Shown: positions 50,007 to 62,500 of the stretch, piece by piece
Layout of the letters: the number at the start of each line of letters is the position of its first letter
How positions within the stretch are numbered: the stretch's first letter is position 1
Position numbers and translations under genes: made by a program
Notes under the pieces: generated by a model
Seen by the model: the letters and a program-made list of their open reading frames with translations, nothing else
Databases searched by the model: none
Told to the model about the DNA's origin: nothing
Assembly: GCA_947579665.1 (NCBI GenBank)
Contig: OX388345.1
Coordinates: forward strand, 59,821,454 to 59,885,453
Length of the DNA: 64,000 nt
DNA from: Sympetrum striolatum
Lineage: Eukaryota; Arthropoda; Insecta; Odonata; Libellulidae
Direction of reading: 5' to 3'

Positions 50007-53000
50007 TACTTTCCGTGAGACTTAATTCACTCTTTTGTACCTCTGGCATTCGAAAAATGTTGACTCGGGCTCTTCGTGATTCCAAAAATGGAGATAATTA
50101 CGAACGGCCATTTCCAACCGCAATCTGATTATCGACAGGTTTATTTGGACCGAAACTCATTTCCCACCTTTCATCATCCCGTTTTCGGATATTCGAGAAG
50201 TCTTTTCCGCGCGATAATCCTCCGCCCGGAAGAAATGAAATCCGAGGTAAAAATGAAAGGGGTTTTGCGGCGGAGAATGTGATGGGAGGATCAAGAGGGG
50301 TCCCCCGTATTGAGTTGGGTTTCCATAGAGTGGCTTTTTGTCCTGGAGGGAAAACTTCGGTGACGATTCTCACTTTGGCACTCCTTTGCGTGTTGGCCGA
50401 GATATATCTCTTTCTGGATCCCTTGCGGGATGTATATGCTTCTTGAATTTCCCATGAGGCACTTTGCGGCAAAAATAGCTTACCTGCTTTCCGATTTTTA
50501 TCCCGTTTATTCTCTTCCCCTCGCCTCTCGACCCGTGTTCGTGATATTTGACTCGGGGATCGCGTATTTTCGCGAGCCTTTCGTTACTTTTTGAGGGAAC
50601 GCTATTTTGTTTATTCAATTTTGAATTCGAGTTGATGGGTTTTCTATTTTTCCTCATGCTGATGACTGGAGTCTTCCCCGGATGGAAATGTGGATTTGGT
50701 CGCTTTTCCGATTTATTTTCTGTACGTTTTTTGGGAGAAGACGGTTTACATCGTTTAATTTCGAGATACGTAATCTTGATGGGACTCACGGAAAGTATTT
50801 TCATGGGAAAGGGCTTACATAACTTACTAAGGAATAATTATTGGCCTATCTCATATCTTAAGAATGGTTCATAGCCCATTGTAAATTGAGATAACTTAAT
50901 CAGTCAGAAACGGATGCTTGATTTATTCTACTCATTCTTTACTTTACTGCGCCCAATGCAAATTTTTACTTGAATATAGAAATAATTGAAGGAAGAGAAA
51001 TTTACGACATAGAATATGCACCGTCGCATGTATTAGTAGAAGATATTAGAATTACTTTATAGAAGTAATTATAGCGGCTTCAAAAAAATTGATTTTGAAA
51101 ATTTGATATTAAATTGAGTTTGAGTCAAGATTAATCTACAGTAAAATAATTTAAGTTAATCCAGAGGAGAACGATTTGAAATATTCAGTATATAGTGATG
51201 AAATATCTTTTAAAGAATTTAATAATATATTACGATAAAATATCAAATTTAATTTTTTCAAAATCATTAAATTACAGCTTTGTTCCACTTTCCACAATTT
51301 TAATTCTAGATTTAGATTTGTTTCAAATCGTACAAAAAGTTAATATTTTATAGTGTGAACAATTTCCCAACTTTTTCTTGGGTAGATATAAATTTCATTA
51401 GAAAGTAATAGGAAAATACAACATGAAAATGGAGTACTAATGAATCAGAAGTTTGATCGTAAGAGAAATCAGCAAATGTCCACAGAAAACACAAGTGCTG
51501 ATATTTTTTCGCTTTTCTTCGTGGTACCATTAATTACGTATTTAGTTTCTAAATTGCCTTCCCTTCCCTTTATTTCTCTATAATTTATTTACTTTTACGC
51601 TTTGTTTGCTTCTAAAATGAGCACTTCTGTCTTACCCTATGTGTTTAACCAAGTGAAAATTGAGAACTTCTGGTACCGATTGTCTTTTCCAGTTGCGGGA
51701 AAATTTTGAAATAGAATGGAGTGAGAAGTGTTTCCGGTTGTTACTTAAAATATTCTGAATTCGGAATAAAGCATCCATCCCTATAGAATTCCAATTGATT
51801 GCTGGAACCCTTGAAAAAATAGAGCTCATTTTTTCATTTTGGAATTTTTGGAATTTTTCCTTTGATCTTCAATAATTTTGCAAATTCAAATTACTCACGG
51901 CAGTCATTATATTAAGTTCCATTTTATTTTCGATTTTATTTTTAACACCCGATATATTTCACTGTTTATACAGTTTTCCTTTTAAAAGTTTTGAGAAAAC
52001 CAAATTCGAGGTTCTCTATTTTTTATCATTTTGGTAAAAAAAAGCATATAATCTTCTCTAATAATTAGCCTTGCATTTGAGAAATTCTCATTTTGAAATA
52101 ATCGTTGAAAATATTTTATTTATTTATTATGGACATTGATTATAGTAGATGATAACTATGACCTAAATATAGGTTATAAATATAATTAACTTTGGATCGT
52201 TATTTGGGTAACGGTTGTTGTAAAATCATCAGCTGTTATTTAAATTGATTTCTTCACAAAAACACAACTTTTTGTGTATTTTTAAACTTATATCATTTCA
52301 AGGTTTGAGAACAAACTGTGGATCAACCAAATTCCAGTTTGATGTATAATCAGTTATGCAGAATTTAGGAAATCAAATCTTTGGCTATGTATTACTATAT
52401 ATAAAGCTGCAAATCCGACTCATTCATACAAATTCCTGGGCATTTCTAATCGACTTGGAAGGCTGAAATTTTCAAGAGAGATTTATAATTGACAGTCAAG
52501 TTGGGAAAAATCGAAAATCTACAGATTTTGTCCTAGGTTTGAGCCCAGAGATGATTATATTTTTCAATGTATTTAAACGGGGAAAACGAAAAATGGCCAT
52601 GCAGAGCAAATTTCTTTTGTTCATTAAAATGTGAAAAAGTAATCGTAAAGCAGTGGGACTTGGTCAATATTACGTCTTAAAGATCAAAGTTTACTTTTCT
52701 TGCGACCGATTTTAACATTCCGACACGAAATTCGCAAAATTTAATTTATAACGCCAATTTATTGCGTTCTTTTTTACTCATTTTGAAGATTAAACCTATG
52801 GCAACGACCATTGTTTGAATCGAAAACAAGTTTGTTTACAATCCTGATTTCATACGCCAAGATAAAGGTTTGATGCATTTTTTAATTATTTTAAATGTTT
52901 CTGTCGATGTATGTTAATACTAAATGCTGAATATTGTAAATTTTATCAAAATAGACGGCGAATATCTGCTCGGTCAATGAATCATTCGGGAATACATACT

Positions 53001-53459
53001 GTGATAACATAAGTTTATGTACAGAATACGAGACCATTTATCAACGAAGATAATCGAAAAAGTCATGTAAGTAGTGAGATTATTCTAGAATGAAGTACAT
53101 AGATATTAATATAAATGAAAAAATAGGGATATTATTGTAAATTAAAAGGTTTAACAACAGTCTTTAGAAATAACATAACTGCAAGCAATACGAATCATTA
53201 GTTTAACGAACACTATAGTTTAGTAATATATTTTATTTCATAGCTCACTTAACCAAATATATTTATCGTATGCTGAACTCAGACTAAAAAGTTCCATGTA
53301 TGTTTCACTTTCGTACTATATACATTGTGATGTATTGTCACCGAAAAGCTTATACCGGAAACCAAACCCATTGCTGCCCGCCTTTCTTGAAGGACCATGT
53401 TATCATTGAATATCAAGAAATTGTAACTTTCATCTAAGTGAACAACAAATATCTATTCA
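50007..53459. other. No gene seen; GC-richer islet at about 50.06-50.8 kb
   Basis: The islet holds frames of 68-144 codons on both strands that overlap each other (for example 50370-50804 minus and 50548-50874 plus), with no domain. 50900-53459 is AT-rich; nothing else recognised. Confidence 0.5.
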
Positions 53460-53925
53460 GGAAATACATGGTATCATTGAACGATGTTACGATATCGTTG
53501 TTCTTCGCATATGGTGGATTGCTTTTCATGTGTAAGTTCTGTGCATATTATTATATGCCTATTATTTTTCTTCTTTTCTATTTTAATTACATATAATTAT
53601 ACTGTCTTCCTCTCCAAAGAGAATTTAAAATTAAGTTCTTTTTCGACGATTTTTTAATTAATACGTAGTACACAATTAGTACGTAGTATATTACGTAATT
53701 CAACTTTCGTCAAAATAAAAAACAATAATCTACACATAAAATACACTGATTTCCTTGAATGACATTCTGATTACGTTGTTCCTCGTGCTCGCTGGATAAT
53801 TCTTGGTTAGTAAAAACAATCTTTGCATGTATCATTATATGAATATTATTTTCCCATCTTCTCCAAACGGGCTTTAGAATAAATTTCTTTTTCTACGTTC
53901 TTTAAAACTATTTACATATTTACGT
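53460..53925. repeat. Two diverged direct repeats, offset about 282 bp
   Basis: Segments near 53470-53660 and 53752-53920 share, in the same order, a CGTTGTTC word, a GCTGGAT / GTGGAT word, TGCATRT, ATTATATG, TATTATTTT, CTCCAAA and TTCTTTTTCKACG. The second lacks about 40 bases in the middle. They lie directly upstream of the repeats that surround the helicase remnant. Confidence 0.55.
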
Positions 53926-53994
53926 TGCCTATTGTCTATTTGTTTACTTAATTAGAAACGGAGCTCATTGTCGTGGTAGACGCCATTCAATGAA

Positions 53995-54146
53995 CATAGG
54001 ATTCAATTGCAGTATGTATTGCAATGAACCGAATACTACACAGGTAATCGTCTATTTATTTTCCGCATTTTTATCTTATGCAGTTTTTTATTGTAACATA
54101 ATATTCTTAGGCTTATTTCTTTAATTTACTTTTTCGAATGCACATT
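53995..54146. repeat. Direct repeat flanking the helicase remnant, copy 1
   Basis: Begins CATAGGATTCAATT, contains TATTT or GGATTT followed by CGCATTTTTAT and TTATGCAG, and ends at GCACATT. Copy 2 is 54467-54620, 472 bp downstream. The remnant lies between them. Confidence 0.8.
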
Positions 54147-54148
54147 AA

Positions 54149-54438
54149 AACGTCGTCGTCGCAGCTGCTACATTCATAGCGGTGGAATCCCGAAAGAGAT
54201 ACCACGGATTCAGCCGATCGCCGCGGAAACCTTCGACCTTATATATTCATTGAGGACTAAAAATCCAAAACTAAGTAAGGTAGGAATTGATTTGAGAAGC
54301 GACGTGTTTTCACATTGCCAGCTTTATGTCGCGCTAGGATGAGTACGTTCCTCAGAAAATATCATTGTGTTAGTTTCACCGGAAAGGATATTTGATAATA
54401 TTCAGCACGCCGTCAATATTGTCCTCATCATCATATGA
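54149..54438 (+). pseudogene. Broken fragment of a Helitron Pif1-type helicase
   Basis: Only the C-terminal end is left of a rolling-circle transposon RepHel protein, which normally exceeds a thousand residues. From 54181 one frame reads IPRIQPI, then KLSKVGIDLRSDVF, then SHCQLYVALG, a stop, and VRSSENIIVLVS; it closes with NIVL and a stop at 54436. This order matches the end of Helitron helicases: the IPRI segment, the VGIDLR segment and motif VI, normally SHGQLYVALSRVRS. The stop at 54340-54342 replaces the motif VI arginine and fits a CGA to TGA change. The G of HGQ is a C here. About ten residues around motif V appear lost between IPRI and KLSK. Upstream, 54149-54180 reads NVVVAAATFIA in another phase, implying a frameshift. 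Not functional. Cellular PIF1 has a different version of this motif. Confidence 0.85.
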
Positions 54439-54466
54439 AGATCTGCCCAGAAGCAGGCGCCGCGGC

Positions 54467-54620
54467 CATAGGATTCAATTGGAGTATGTCTTGCACTAAA
54501 CCGAGTACATACCACAGGTAACGAATCGTCGATGGATTTCTCGCATTTTTATTTTATGCAGATTTTTTTTCTAAATTTACTTTGGCTTATTCCCTTAATT
54601 TAACTTTACGAATGTGCATT
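54467..54620. repeat. Direct repeat flanking the helicase remnant, copy 2
   Basis: Shares with 53995-54146 the words CATAGGATTCAATT, CGCATTTTTAT, TTATGCAG, GGCTTATT and GAATGTGCATT, in the same order. Identity is good but with several indels. Confidence 0.8.
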
Positions 54621-57084
54621 CATTTAGGACTCAACTCCATAACTCCCGTATAAAATGAACGTGAATGGCCTTCGAAGTACTTATTCTATTATTATATTAT
54701 TTGATGAATCTCGATCTTAGATTTGAAAATTATGTAACTAAAGACAATGGCATAATTAAAAAGGAACAAAACATAGCATATAGACCCATAACTCGGGGTA
54801 GTATCCCTTAATGATTTGCTTTGCTTGCAGTATGCAAGCTCCCATTTACTAGTTTACTTATAAAATCGGAATTCTAACATTTTGAAACAATTGCTTGTAC
54901 ACCAGAGCCCGTTCATTTTATTTTCATAGTAAGTAGTATCATACTATATTACTATACTAATTAGTTGATTTAAGTATCTTTTATTTCCTTACTGTTAATT
55001 CTTCATATCTCTACCTATTTTTACTTCCATAAATGCAGTTATGTGATATTAATGAGCTGGGAATTTCCTTGTGTCAGTAATGATCATGCTAATCAAACAA
55101 AGGCTTTTTATATTGCTCTACTGTATTAATTTAATTCAGGCGTTAAACCCCCTACTTTGCCTGGTTTACCCACGGAAATTGGTTTACATCTCCCAACACT
55201 ATATCGCAGGCATTCATTATTTATTAATAACAGATAATTCGCTAAATAAATAGGGTCGCCTCACGCGCTATATCCACGTGAGTGTTTATCTCGCCTTCTC
55301 TCTTATTATAAATTTAGAAATGATTCGATAAAATTTATCTCGATCGAGCAGATCCTCTTCGATTATCTAATAATATTTAACCGCCTCAGGTATAAAATTT
55401 GGTGATGAATACGACTGAGATAAAAGTTCCCGGATATGTATTAGCATCGATAAAAACATTTATGGTTCTCCGCTATCAAGGCAAATACATAATAGACTAG
55501 ATGACCTATATAGTTCTAACCTTGGGTCTTTATCGGGCTGCCGATGAACCGATGTGGCCATAAGGTTAATTTGCCGGCCTACTCCTGGCTCAGGTATCTA
55601 AGTATAGTCTGGAAATTTAGTGAAGATATCCACCCTTGTTAAAATCATTGTAAGGAATGTCTAAATGGCAGATTTATCGATGCTAATGTAGAGTAGAAGT
55701 CTCAAAGAATCTAAGGATTGCTTTATGTGGAATAATTCTCCACGCGTTTTCAATGAAGGAAGTGTTAAGGGTTTTCCGAATCGCAAAAACTATTGAAAAA
55801 TGACGTCAAAGAAACTTTAGGTCCATAAGGAATATCCTATTAGCTCTGCGAACGCTTTCCAAAATGTGTGACGTTGCCTTAAAAATTTCGCCTAAGGAGA
55901 GATAAGTTTCCCTCGATTCAATGAGATGTCTTAATGGAAAAATAGAAGCTATATGGGATTTGAAGAGTGAAGATTGGCATAATTTTTAAGACCTTTTCCT
56001 TTCGCGTACTGCCGCTCATGAGGTAAACATGGTGAACCTATAAGGGAAGGGAATTTTCCTATAGAGTATAATCTCTCTATAGTATCGTTTTTCCACAATC
56101 AAACTATCCAGGATAAGCCAAAAGTGCCTCTCATGACCTCAAGATCTTTCAACTGCTCTTTCTCGGAGATAAACTCGAAGGATGTTTCAATTTCCGTAAG
56201 GCTCAAGAGAGCTTTATTCTCCAAATATCCTACGATATCCTTAAATTTTTCCATTTTCTGTCATATTCAAATGCTATGCACATACTCGTCACGAAGTTAG
56301 GATATCTTTTGCAATTCTTTCCGGGGTTTTCATGTTGGTGAATCACATGATTTTAAGTATCGATCCAAATCTTTTCGTGTTAATTTCAGTATTAATGCTT
56401 CCATTCCTTCGACACAGAAAAGAAATGCCAAAGTCCCATTATTTCAGTTCAATTTTCGAGTGCCCTTTGATTTTTTTCCATATTGCTTTGAATTGAAATT
56501 ATAACTTTGATAAGTTCTCCTATTATCTAAATACTTTTATAGATAGATACCAATCTTAGTATTTATCACAATGTTTGTCGCAATACTAGTTAATTGGCAA
56601 TCGTGTCAATTTATAAAGAAAACGAAAAATTACAAAGGCATTATAAAAGACAAAATTTGTGCAAAAACTTTTTATATTTGTCTCAAACCTGTAATTTTGT
56701 TTAAACGGTCGGTGTATCGAATTGCAATCTGGAAAAGTGTGTCCTAATTTTTTTTCAGTATAATTTAAATATTCTGCAGTTCCGCTTTACTTTCTCTGTA
56801 GAAAAAGGGTTAGATGAAAAGGTATTGAAAACAGCCGATAATTCGTGTTCTACTGAATCAGTATAACGAAAAAACTAGACATATGCGTTGTGACTTTTTT
56901 CAGCGTGTATTTCTGAATCCAACTACACAACTCCCTGATTAAGCATTTTTTAATTTTCTATCTTCCCTGTATATCCATCAAATAAATTAGCTAGCGTTAT
57001 TCAACCTCTCTCAGGTTATCGAATCTTCGTAATTAACATTATAGGAATAAAAGTTTGTTGAAAGGTTTTTGAAGCGAACATTAG
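54621..57084. other. No supported gene; one short coding-like frame
   Basis: AT-rich. A 51-codon minus-strand frame (56254 down to 56099) starting MEKFKDIV reads as a charged, helix-like peptide ending at a stop. The following sequence has several more stops in all phases. It could be the relic of a mobile-element gene or chance; it is not called as a gene. Confidence 0.35.
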
Positions 57085-57155
57085 TCGGCTGCGGAGGCGG
57101 AACTGCTGGCTTGCTAGCGCTCCAACTCCAATATCCCGGGTTCGTATCTCGGCTA
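57085..57155 (+). repeat. tRNA-like SINE head, third type
   Basis: A GC-rich stretch GGCGGAACTGCTGGCTTGC is followed at tRNA spacing by a B-box, GGGTTCGTATCT (57138-57149), with CCCGGG before it. No tail shared with the other SINEs. Target-site duplications not identified. Confidence 0.45.
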
Positions 57156-57439
57156 ATAGGACATTTCTGGTTACGGAATAATTGTGTATTTTTAAGTAAT
57201 AATTATTGAAATATATTTTATTAAGATCTTTCTTCCTGTTTCCATTAGAGAAGTTAGTAATATCATTACTATTATTATAAAAGATTTATACCTAGGAGTA
57301 GATCAGATGGATAGGATTTGGATTTTTCCCACGTAGCCACAACGCTGAGTTATCAGCTTTTCAGAAAATCCTAGCAACGTTTCCTTCTGACTACACACCG
57401 TGGAACCTCAATTCTCCTGATGATGGACATGACTCATTT

Positions 57440-57900
57440 ACTCTTCTTTCAAATTTTCACCTTCGGATTACATTTACCATTTCCTTTCCCTTCTTTCTCC
57501 GCATCATTTTCCCTGCTTCGCAATCCATTTTCTCCGTCATCCGTCGTAGTTTCACAAAGATTCCCACACACCTTGTTTTCGAATCACGTCCAAACAATTC
57601 GGCCCTGTTACGGGACGTCTGATTGTGTCGCCCCGTCGATCCCTTCAAAGGACAGTATTCCCGTTCTTTTCATTGAGTCATCTAAATCCTCTCCGAGGCC
57701 AAAAACCCCAACTTTCTCTTCCCTTCTCCGCTATTATATTTTCACCTCTGTCCTCTATCCACGTTTTATCTCCCACTTTTTCGCAGCCATTTTCGATGGC
57801 GTTCCTTAAGGGAATACATTTTTGGATCGAGTTCCTCTTAGCTCTTTCCCCATTGTTGAACCTCTTTCTCTTTGGCTCCATTTACTCGCGTATATCTTTA
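57440..57900. other. Pyrimidine-rich tract with overlapping open frames
   Basis: The plus strand is dominated by TTCC, CTTT and CCTC runs. Frames of 129, 137 and 91 codons overlap in different phases, plus minus-strand frames of 63-67 codons. None has a domain; composition explains them. Confidence 0.6.
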
Positions 57901-58103
57901 TTTCCTATTCCCATCCCCAGCGATGTCCCCGGCCGCAATGGTATATATTATCGCTCCACATTTGTTTGTTTTTTCTTTCTTCTCTCTCTTGGAAATATAT
58001 TTTACTTATATGTAATAAAATGTCGAGGAGGAAAGTAACGGGAAGTTTGTTTACGTGTAGAGTAGCGAGGATGGCGGTCGCCTTCATAATGACGTAAGTT
58101 GCC

Positions 58104-58735
58104 ACTCTTAATGTTCTTCGAGCAAAAAATCACTTCTCTAGATTTGTCATCGAGCACCGATTAATTTCTATTTTGTGCTTATTTTTATACATTTTCGACA
58201 GTGTATCATTCAAGGAATACGACTCCTTATACGGATGTTTGAAAAGTGGCCGAAATTTTTATGCTGATTCTATTCAATGTTTCAAAATTAGAAAAACAGC
58301 CACATGAAGTTCATGTATATGGCGTTAATTTTATTTAATCTATCGCTGATCATGTTTGATTCATAAGTGTGTAAAAAACTCACGAATTTGTGACTTGAGT
58401 TAATTTTTCTTCATACTTTTCTCTTGTACTTGTTCATGTGTACTCTTAATGCTCTTCGTTCAAAGGGTCACTTCCCTAGATTTGTCATCGAGTACTGGTT
58501 AATTTATATTTTGCACTAGTTTTTATGTATCTCAGCCGACACATCATTCAAGGAATAACGATACGACTTCTTTTATGGATGCTTAAAAGGCGATCGGAAA
58601 TGTATGATGTTTTCAAATTGGAAAAATAGCTGCAAGAAGTTTATTTAAATTGTGTTAATCTTATCGAACCGATGGTAGATCATTTTGATTCATACAACGT
58701 GTAAAAAAACTCGCAACTTTGTGATGCAAAACTGT
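58104..58735. repeat. Tandem duplication, 338-bp period
   Basis: Copy 1 starts ACTCTTAATGTTCTTCG at 58104; copy 2 starts ACTCTTAATGCTCTTCG at 58442. Shared words run in order for about 295 bp: AGATTTGTCATCGAG, CATCATTCAAGGAATA or TATCATTCAAGGAATA, GGATGTTTGAAAA / GGATGCTTAAAAG, TTGATTCATA and GTGTAAAAAA. About 40 bases after the homology in copy 1 have no counterpart after copy 2. No frame is conserved between the copies, so it is non-coding. Confidence 0.85.
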
Positions 58736-59498
58736 TTTTTTTAACCAATCAGACCATGCTTAGATGAATTTGACTAATTATGATCCCCTTTGGACCTTTA
58801 TGAAGTTAATTTTTATTTTCGAAATCGTGTTCTATGCAAAAATATAGTTTTAGGAATTATCTGTACATTATTAGTCTACTGAAATGTACCACCATTATAT
58901 CATTGTTGAAACGATCAGAATTTCCATACACTGACATGACATTTAAGCATGAAGTTTTGTTTTTACTCGGAAATTTGTGACTACTGTGATTGGTGATGGG
59001 CAGCATAAATAGAGAGTTTTCGTTTCTGGTAGTGCATTCCGTGTGTATTTCTATTATTTGACGTATTCCGTTGAAGTTTTGTGGGTTAATTAAGTATTCT
59101 ATTACATATGTCTCCCGAAAATTACGCAATGAAGATAACAGGCATGCGGAAAATCACTGAAATCTTACTGATAAATCTTTTCTGTAGTGTTTAATGCATT
59201 ACAAAGCCACCCCTTGGTTTCTATTAAATTGAGAACTTCTACCCTGTTTTGAAACCATGATATTGTTTGTCATTGTCTTTAGAATATTATATGCGTAGTA
59301 TTCAGGCCGAGCCTTGCTGTGCTGGACCGTAACCCAAAAGCTATGAAAAGCCTTGGAGATTGAATTTGGTTTACTACTCGAAATGACGAGTGCGGTATTA
59401 TACCCTTCTATTCTCTCACTTTGCTGTGACGCTAACAGGTTATCATAAGTGCAATTCATGTATTATAGACAACAATTTTCATAGCATTCAATAAGTGA
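58736..59498. other. No gene seen
   Basis: Minus-strand frames of 90 codons (58857-59129) and 86 codons (59199-59459) occur. They are the least composition-biased frames in the window, but I recognise no domain in either. Confidence 0.4.
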
Positions 59499-59565
59499 AT
59501 AAATTGTCACTAATTCCAAAACCATCTACGCTCAGGGATGGTTTTGGTACTTCGCGACAATTTAT
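59499..59565. other. 67-nt two-step hairpin
   Basis: Outer arms ATAAATTGTC (59499-59508) and GACAATTTAT (59556-59565) pair perfectly. After an asymmetric internal loop (7 and 8 nt), inner arms CCAAAACCATC (59516-59526) and GATGGTTTTGG (59537-59547) pair perfectly around a 10-nt loop. Size and shape resemble a microRNA precursor, although the internal loop is large for Dicer processing. It could equally be a tiny inverted-repeat element. No homologue is known to me. Confidence 0.5.
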
Positions 59566-62500
59566 GCTATTACTTTACCATCAGCGGTATACTTTATATC
59601 ATTCAGTAAGAGAAGGGCGGGGATGAACACTATTATATCCCTCATACCTCAGTAGCTTTGGTATCACCACTATTATAAGCGATATTTAGATAATAAATAC
59701 AGATGAATGAAACATATTTTCTTTTCTGTTCATTAAGGCCTATGAAAATATGCATTCATCAAGATATCTCAGGATGACAAGGACATTCCATGAAAGGCTG
59801 TTTTCATACTCATTTACATCTGGGGTGGAGAATCTTTTCTTTGTATCGTCATTCAGCCCTTCAAAACAATTATATCCTCGTGGATCATATTTCTCCTTTT
59901 GCGAATTATTTTCAGCTACAACACTTTTATGCATCCGTAGAACTCTATCGAAATCGGCATTGAGACTATATGGTTTTATTGCTGCTCTTTGACTTTTGTT
60001 GCTGCGGAGGATTCCGAGGATGTTTACGACCCATTCGCCGAAAGTGTTAATGAATTCAAATTAATTCTCCGGGGAATAATGTCTTTCCAGTTATGACTCG
60101 CGGCTTTAACGTTATATAACCTAATAATACCGAGTCGATATCTTACGTTTGTGTTTTAACAATGTGGTATTCTGAGGCTCAAAGGGCCTTTCTCTCCTTC
60201 AACTTGGCACAATGAAACCACGTGATCTTCTCCTTCCGATCCATTCCAGTCCTCCGATTTAATTAGCGTTCGCCTGCGAGAGGTGTATGTAGGTTTTGGG
60301 GTCGATGAGCAACGCTGTATTGGAGCCGGGAAGGGATTTGCTTAACATCAAGGTTAGTGATTGATTAATTTTCTCCGGGGGAAAATTCAAGTTTGTCCGG
60401 TTTATAACCTAGCATGATTCCATTACTAGGAATTTGGGAATAAAACCATTTGAATGCTAATATATATTTATTTGTTATTTCCTCTTATCTATTCAGAGCA
60501 AAGGAGAATACGGTTCTACTCCGTCTTATTTGCTGCTCGTTGCAGTTTTTATGTCGCGTATATAGTTTTTACTTTTACTTAATGATTAGTTCAATCTTTG
60601 GTAATTTTTCGTTTTCTATTGACCACTATGGTACAATTCGTTTGCACTAAAGTAGTATTTATAGTTGAAACGTAGTTAAAATTAATTTCAGCTATGTGAT
60701 ACCCTAAAAAGAACAAAAAGGCTTGATTACAACTCAGTGAAAATTGGAGGTCCTTCGGGAAGTGAAAGGTGGGAAAAAATTATTGAGAGAGGTAGAAAGT
60801 AAGCAATCACAGTTCACCATGATGTCCAATTTAGTTATTTCGGTATAAAGGTATGAATATTATTGCTGCTTTAGTATATCAAATGAAAATTTCAGGTTGA
60901 TAACATGGTACGTAAAAGAAACGGGAAGAAAAAGTTGGAATTGCTTTTAAGGCGTGATAAAATAGTATATTAATGCAAATTTATTATGCTGCATATTAGA
61001 CTTGCACCATTTACCACTATATTTTAGCATCAGCCCTCATGACATCATCTGTTCCTCCCCGTTCTCAAATTCTTCTTCATTACTTGAACGAGTTAGTGAG
61101 AATGTTGCGCATATTAGGTATGGAATCAACCAATACCAACACCAATACATCGAGATGACGAATTAAGAGAGTAGAATATCTTTTTGAGTAATGAATATTT
61201 TCAGTCCATTTTATAATCTGTTTAAGAAATGATCACTTCTTGTTGATGGCAGTTTCGCATGATTTGTAACCGCATCGGTAACAACTTAAAATTTTGACGA
61301 AAATAACGTAATTATGTGGTTAGTGTCAACGTATATTGTATTTAAATTCATTTATCATCTTTCTAATCTCACTGATTACCGAAGAAGTAAAATTTCCAGC
61401 CACCGTTGGTAGTGTATCCTCTCTGCTTTAAGAAATGATAGTAGATGGCCTCATTAAGGGAGCAAATCTGCGCAGATTCATAACGGCTTCTCACGTTCGT
61501 CCGCCTAAAATCGGTTTCCTCTACAGATGCCAACTCTTTAAAAAGAACAATATTTTATCACGAAATGGAGAGGATAGGAAGTGTAGCCAAAATGTAAAAT
61601 ATTTCCATTAGATGGAATAGAATACGAAGATGAAGAGAGGTGTCAACGCGGATTTGAGATTTTAGTTCCTGGGATATGAGCTATTTAGGAAGTGCCCGAA
61701 ATTAAGGGCAGGTTTCAACGGTACTTCCCGTGGGCTTAGGAACGGTGCACATCGAAATTGTCAGGAAGGATAGCAAGAAACGGAATTTAATTAAGACCCC
61801 ATTAATTATATCTGGCCCTCTCATAGTTTCATCTCAGATCCGCGGGAAAGCATCTTAATTAATAAGATTTGTTTACCCGCGATGCACCTATCGGATTGAT
61901 TTGGAATTCCTATTTTCTTCCCGAATCTTTATTTTCCGTATTGTTTACTTCCAGAGTGATTGGATCTGGGTCGGCCGCATTCATTTTTGGGAGATGACTT
62001 GATTGTTGGGGACTAGATGGGTTTTTCGGTTCCCTCCGTCAATTATTTTTTCAAGGATGCATATTCTGAGAGTTTTCTACGAAATCCAATATCATATTTT
62101 GATTACAGTTACTCGGATTTTATTGAATGTGCTCTTCTCACCAGCGATTTCACCGTAGAGAGAGAATGGTCTATCCTCATCCCAAGAAGAGAAAGTGGCC
62201 GTTTAATTTAGATTTGAGGAGCTTTGTTTATTTAGAGCTGTCAGTTCAAGAAATCATGAGTTTTTGTTCGTAAATCAAACTCTTTTCCTGATTGGTATCA
62301 ATCGCATTTAGCTAATTGAATTCGGCCAAGATGTTTGATGAAGTAATATCTTAAGTTTGAGTCTTATATAACAAGACCTATTCACCCATGATCGGTGTGT
62401 GATTTTAAAGCAAGTGATTCACCTATTTAAATGTTTGTTATAGTCAATTGGTGTTCGTCGTATGTTTTAAATTTAAAGCTAAACTGTTATATTTAATTGG

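Noticed and set aside
53644..53700. Repeated TACGTAGTA words as a relation to the 40-kb element hairpin
   Set aside because: Only nine bases are shared, with no surrounding similarity; most likely chance in AT-rich palindromic DNA.
58857..59129. Minus-strand frame containing NFRETYVIEYLINPQNFNG, considered as the tail of a Penelope-like retroelement protein
   Set aside because: The resemblance is limited to general spacing of a few residues; the expected upstream reverse transcriptase or nuclease motifs are not found in neighbouring phases.
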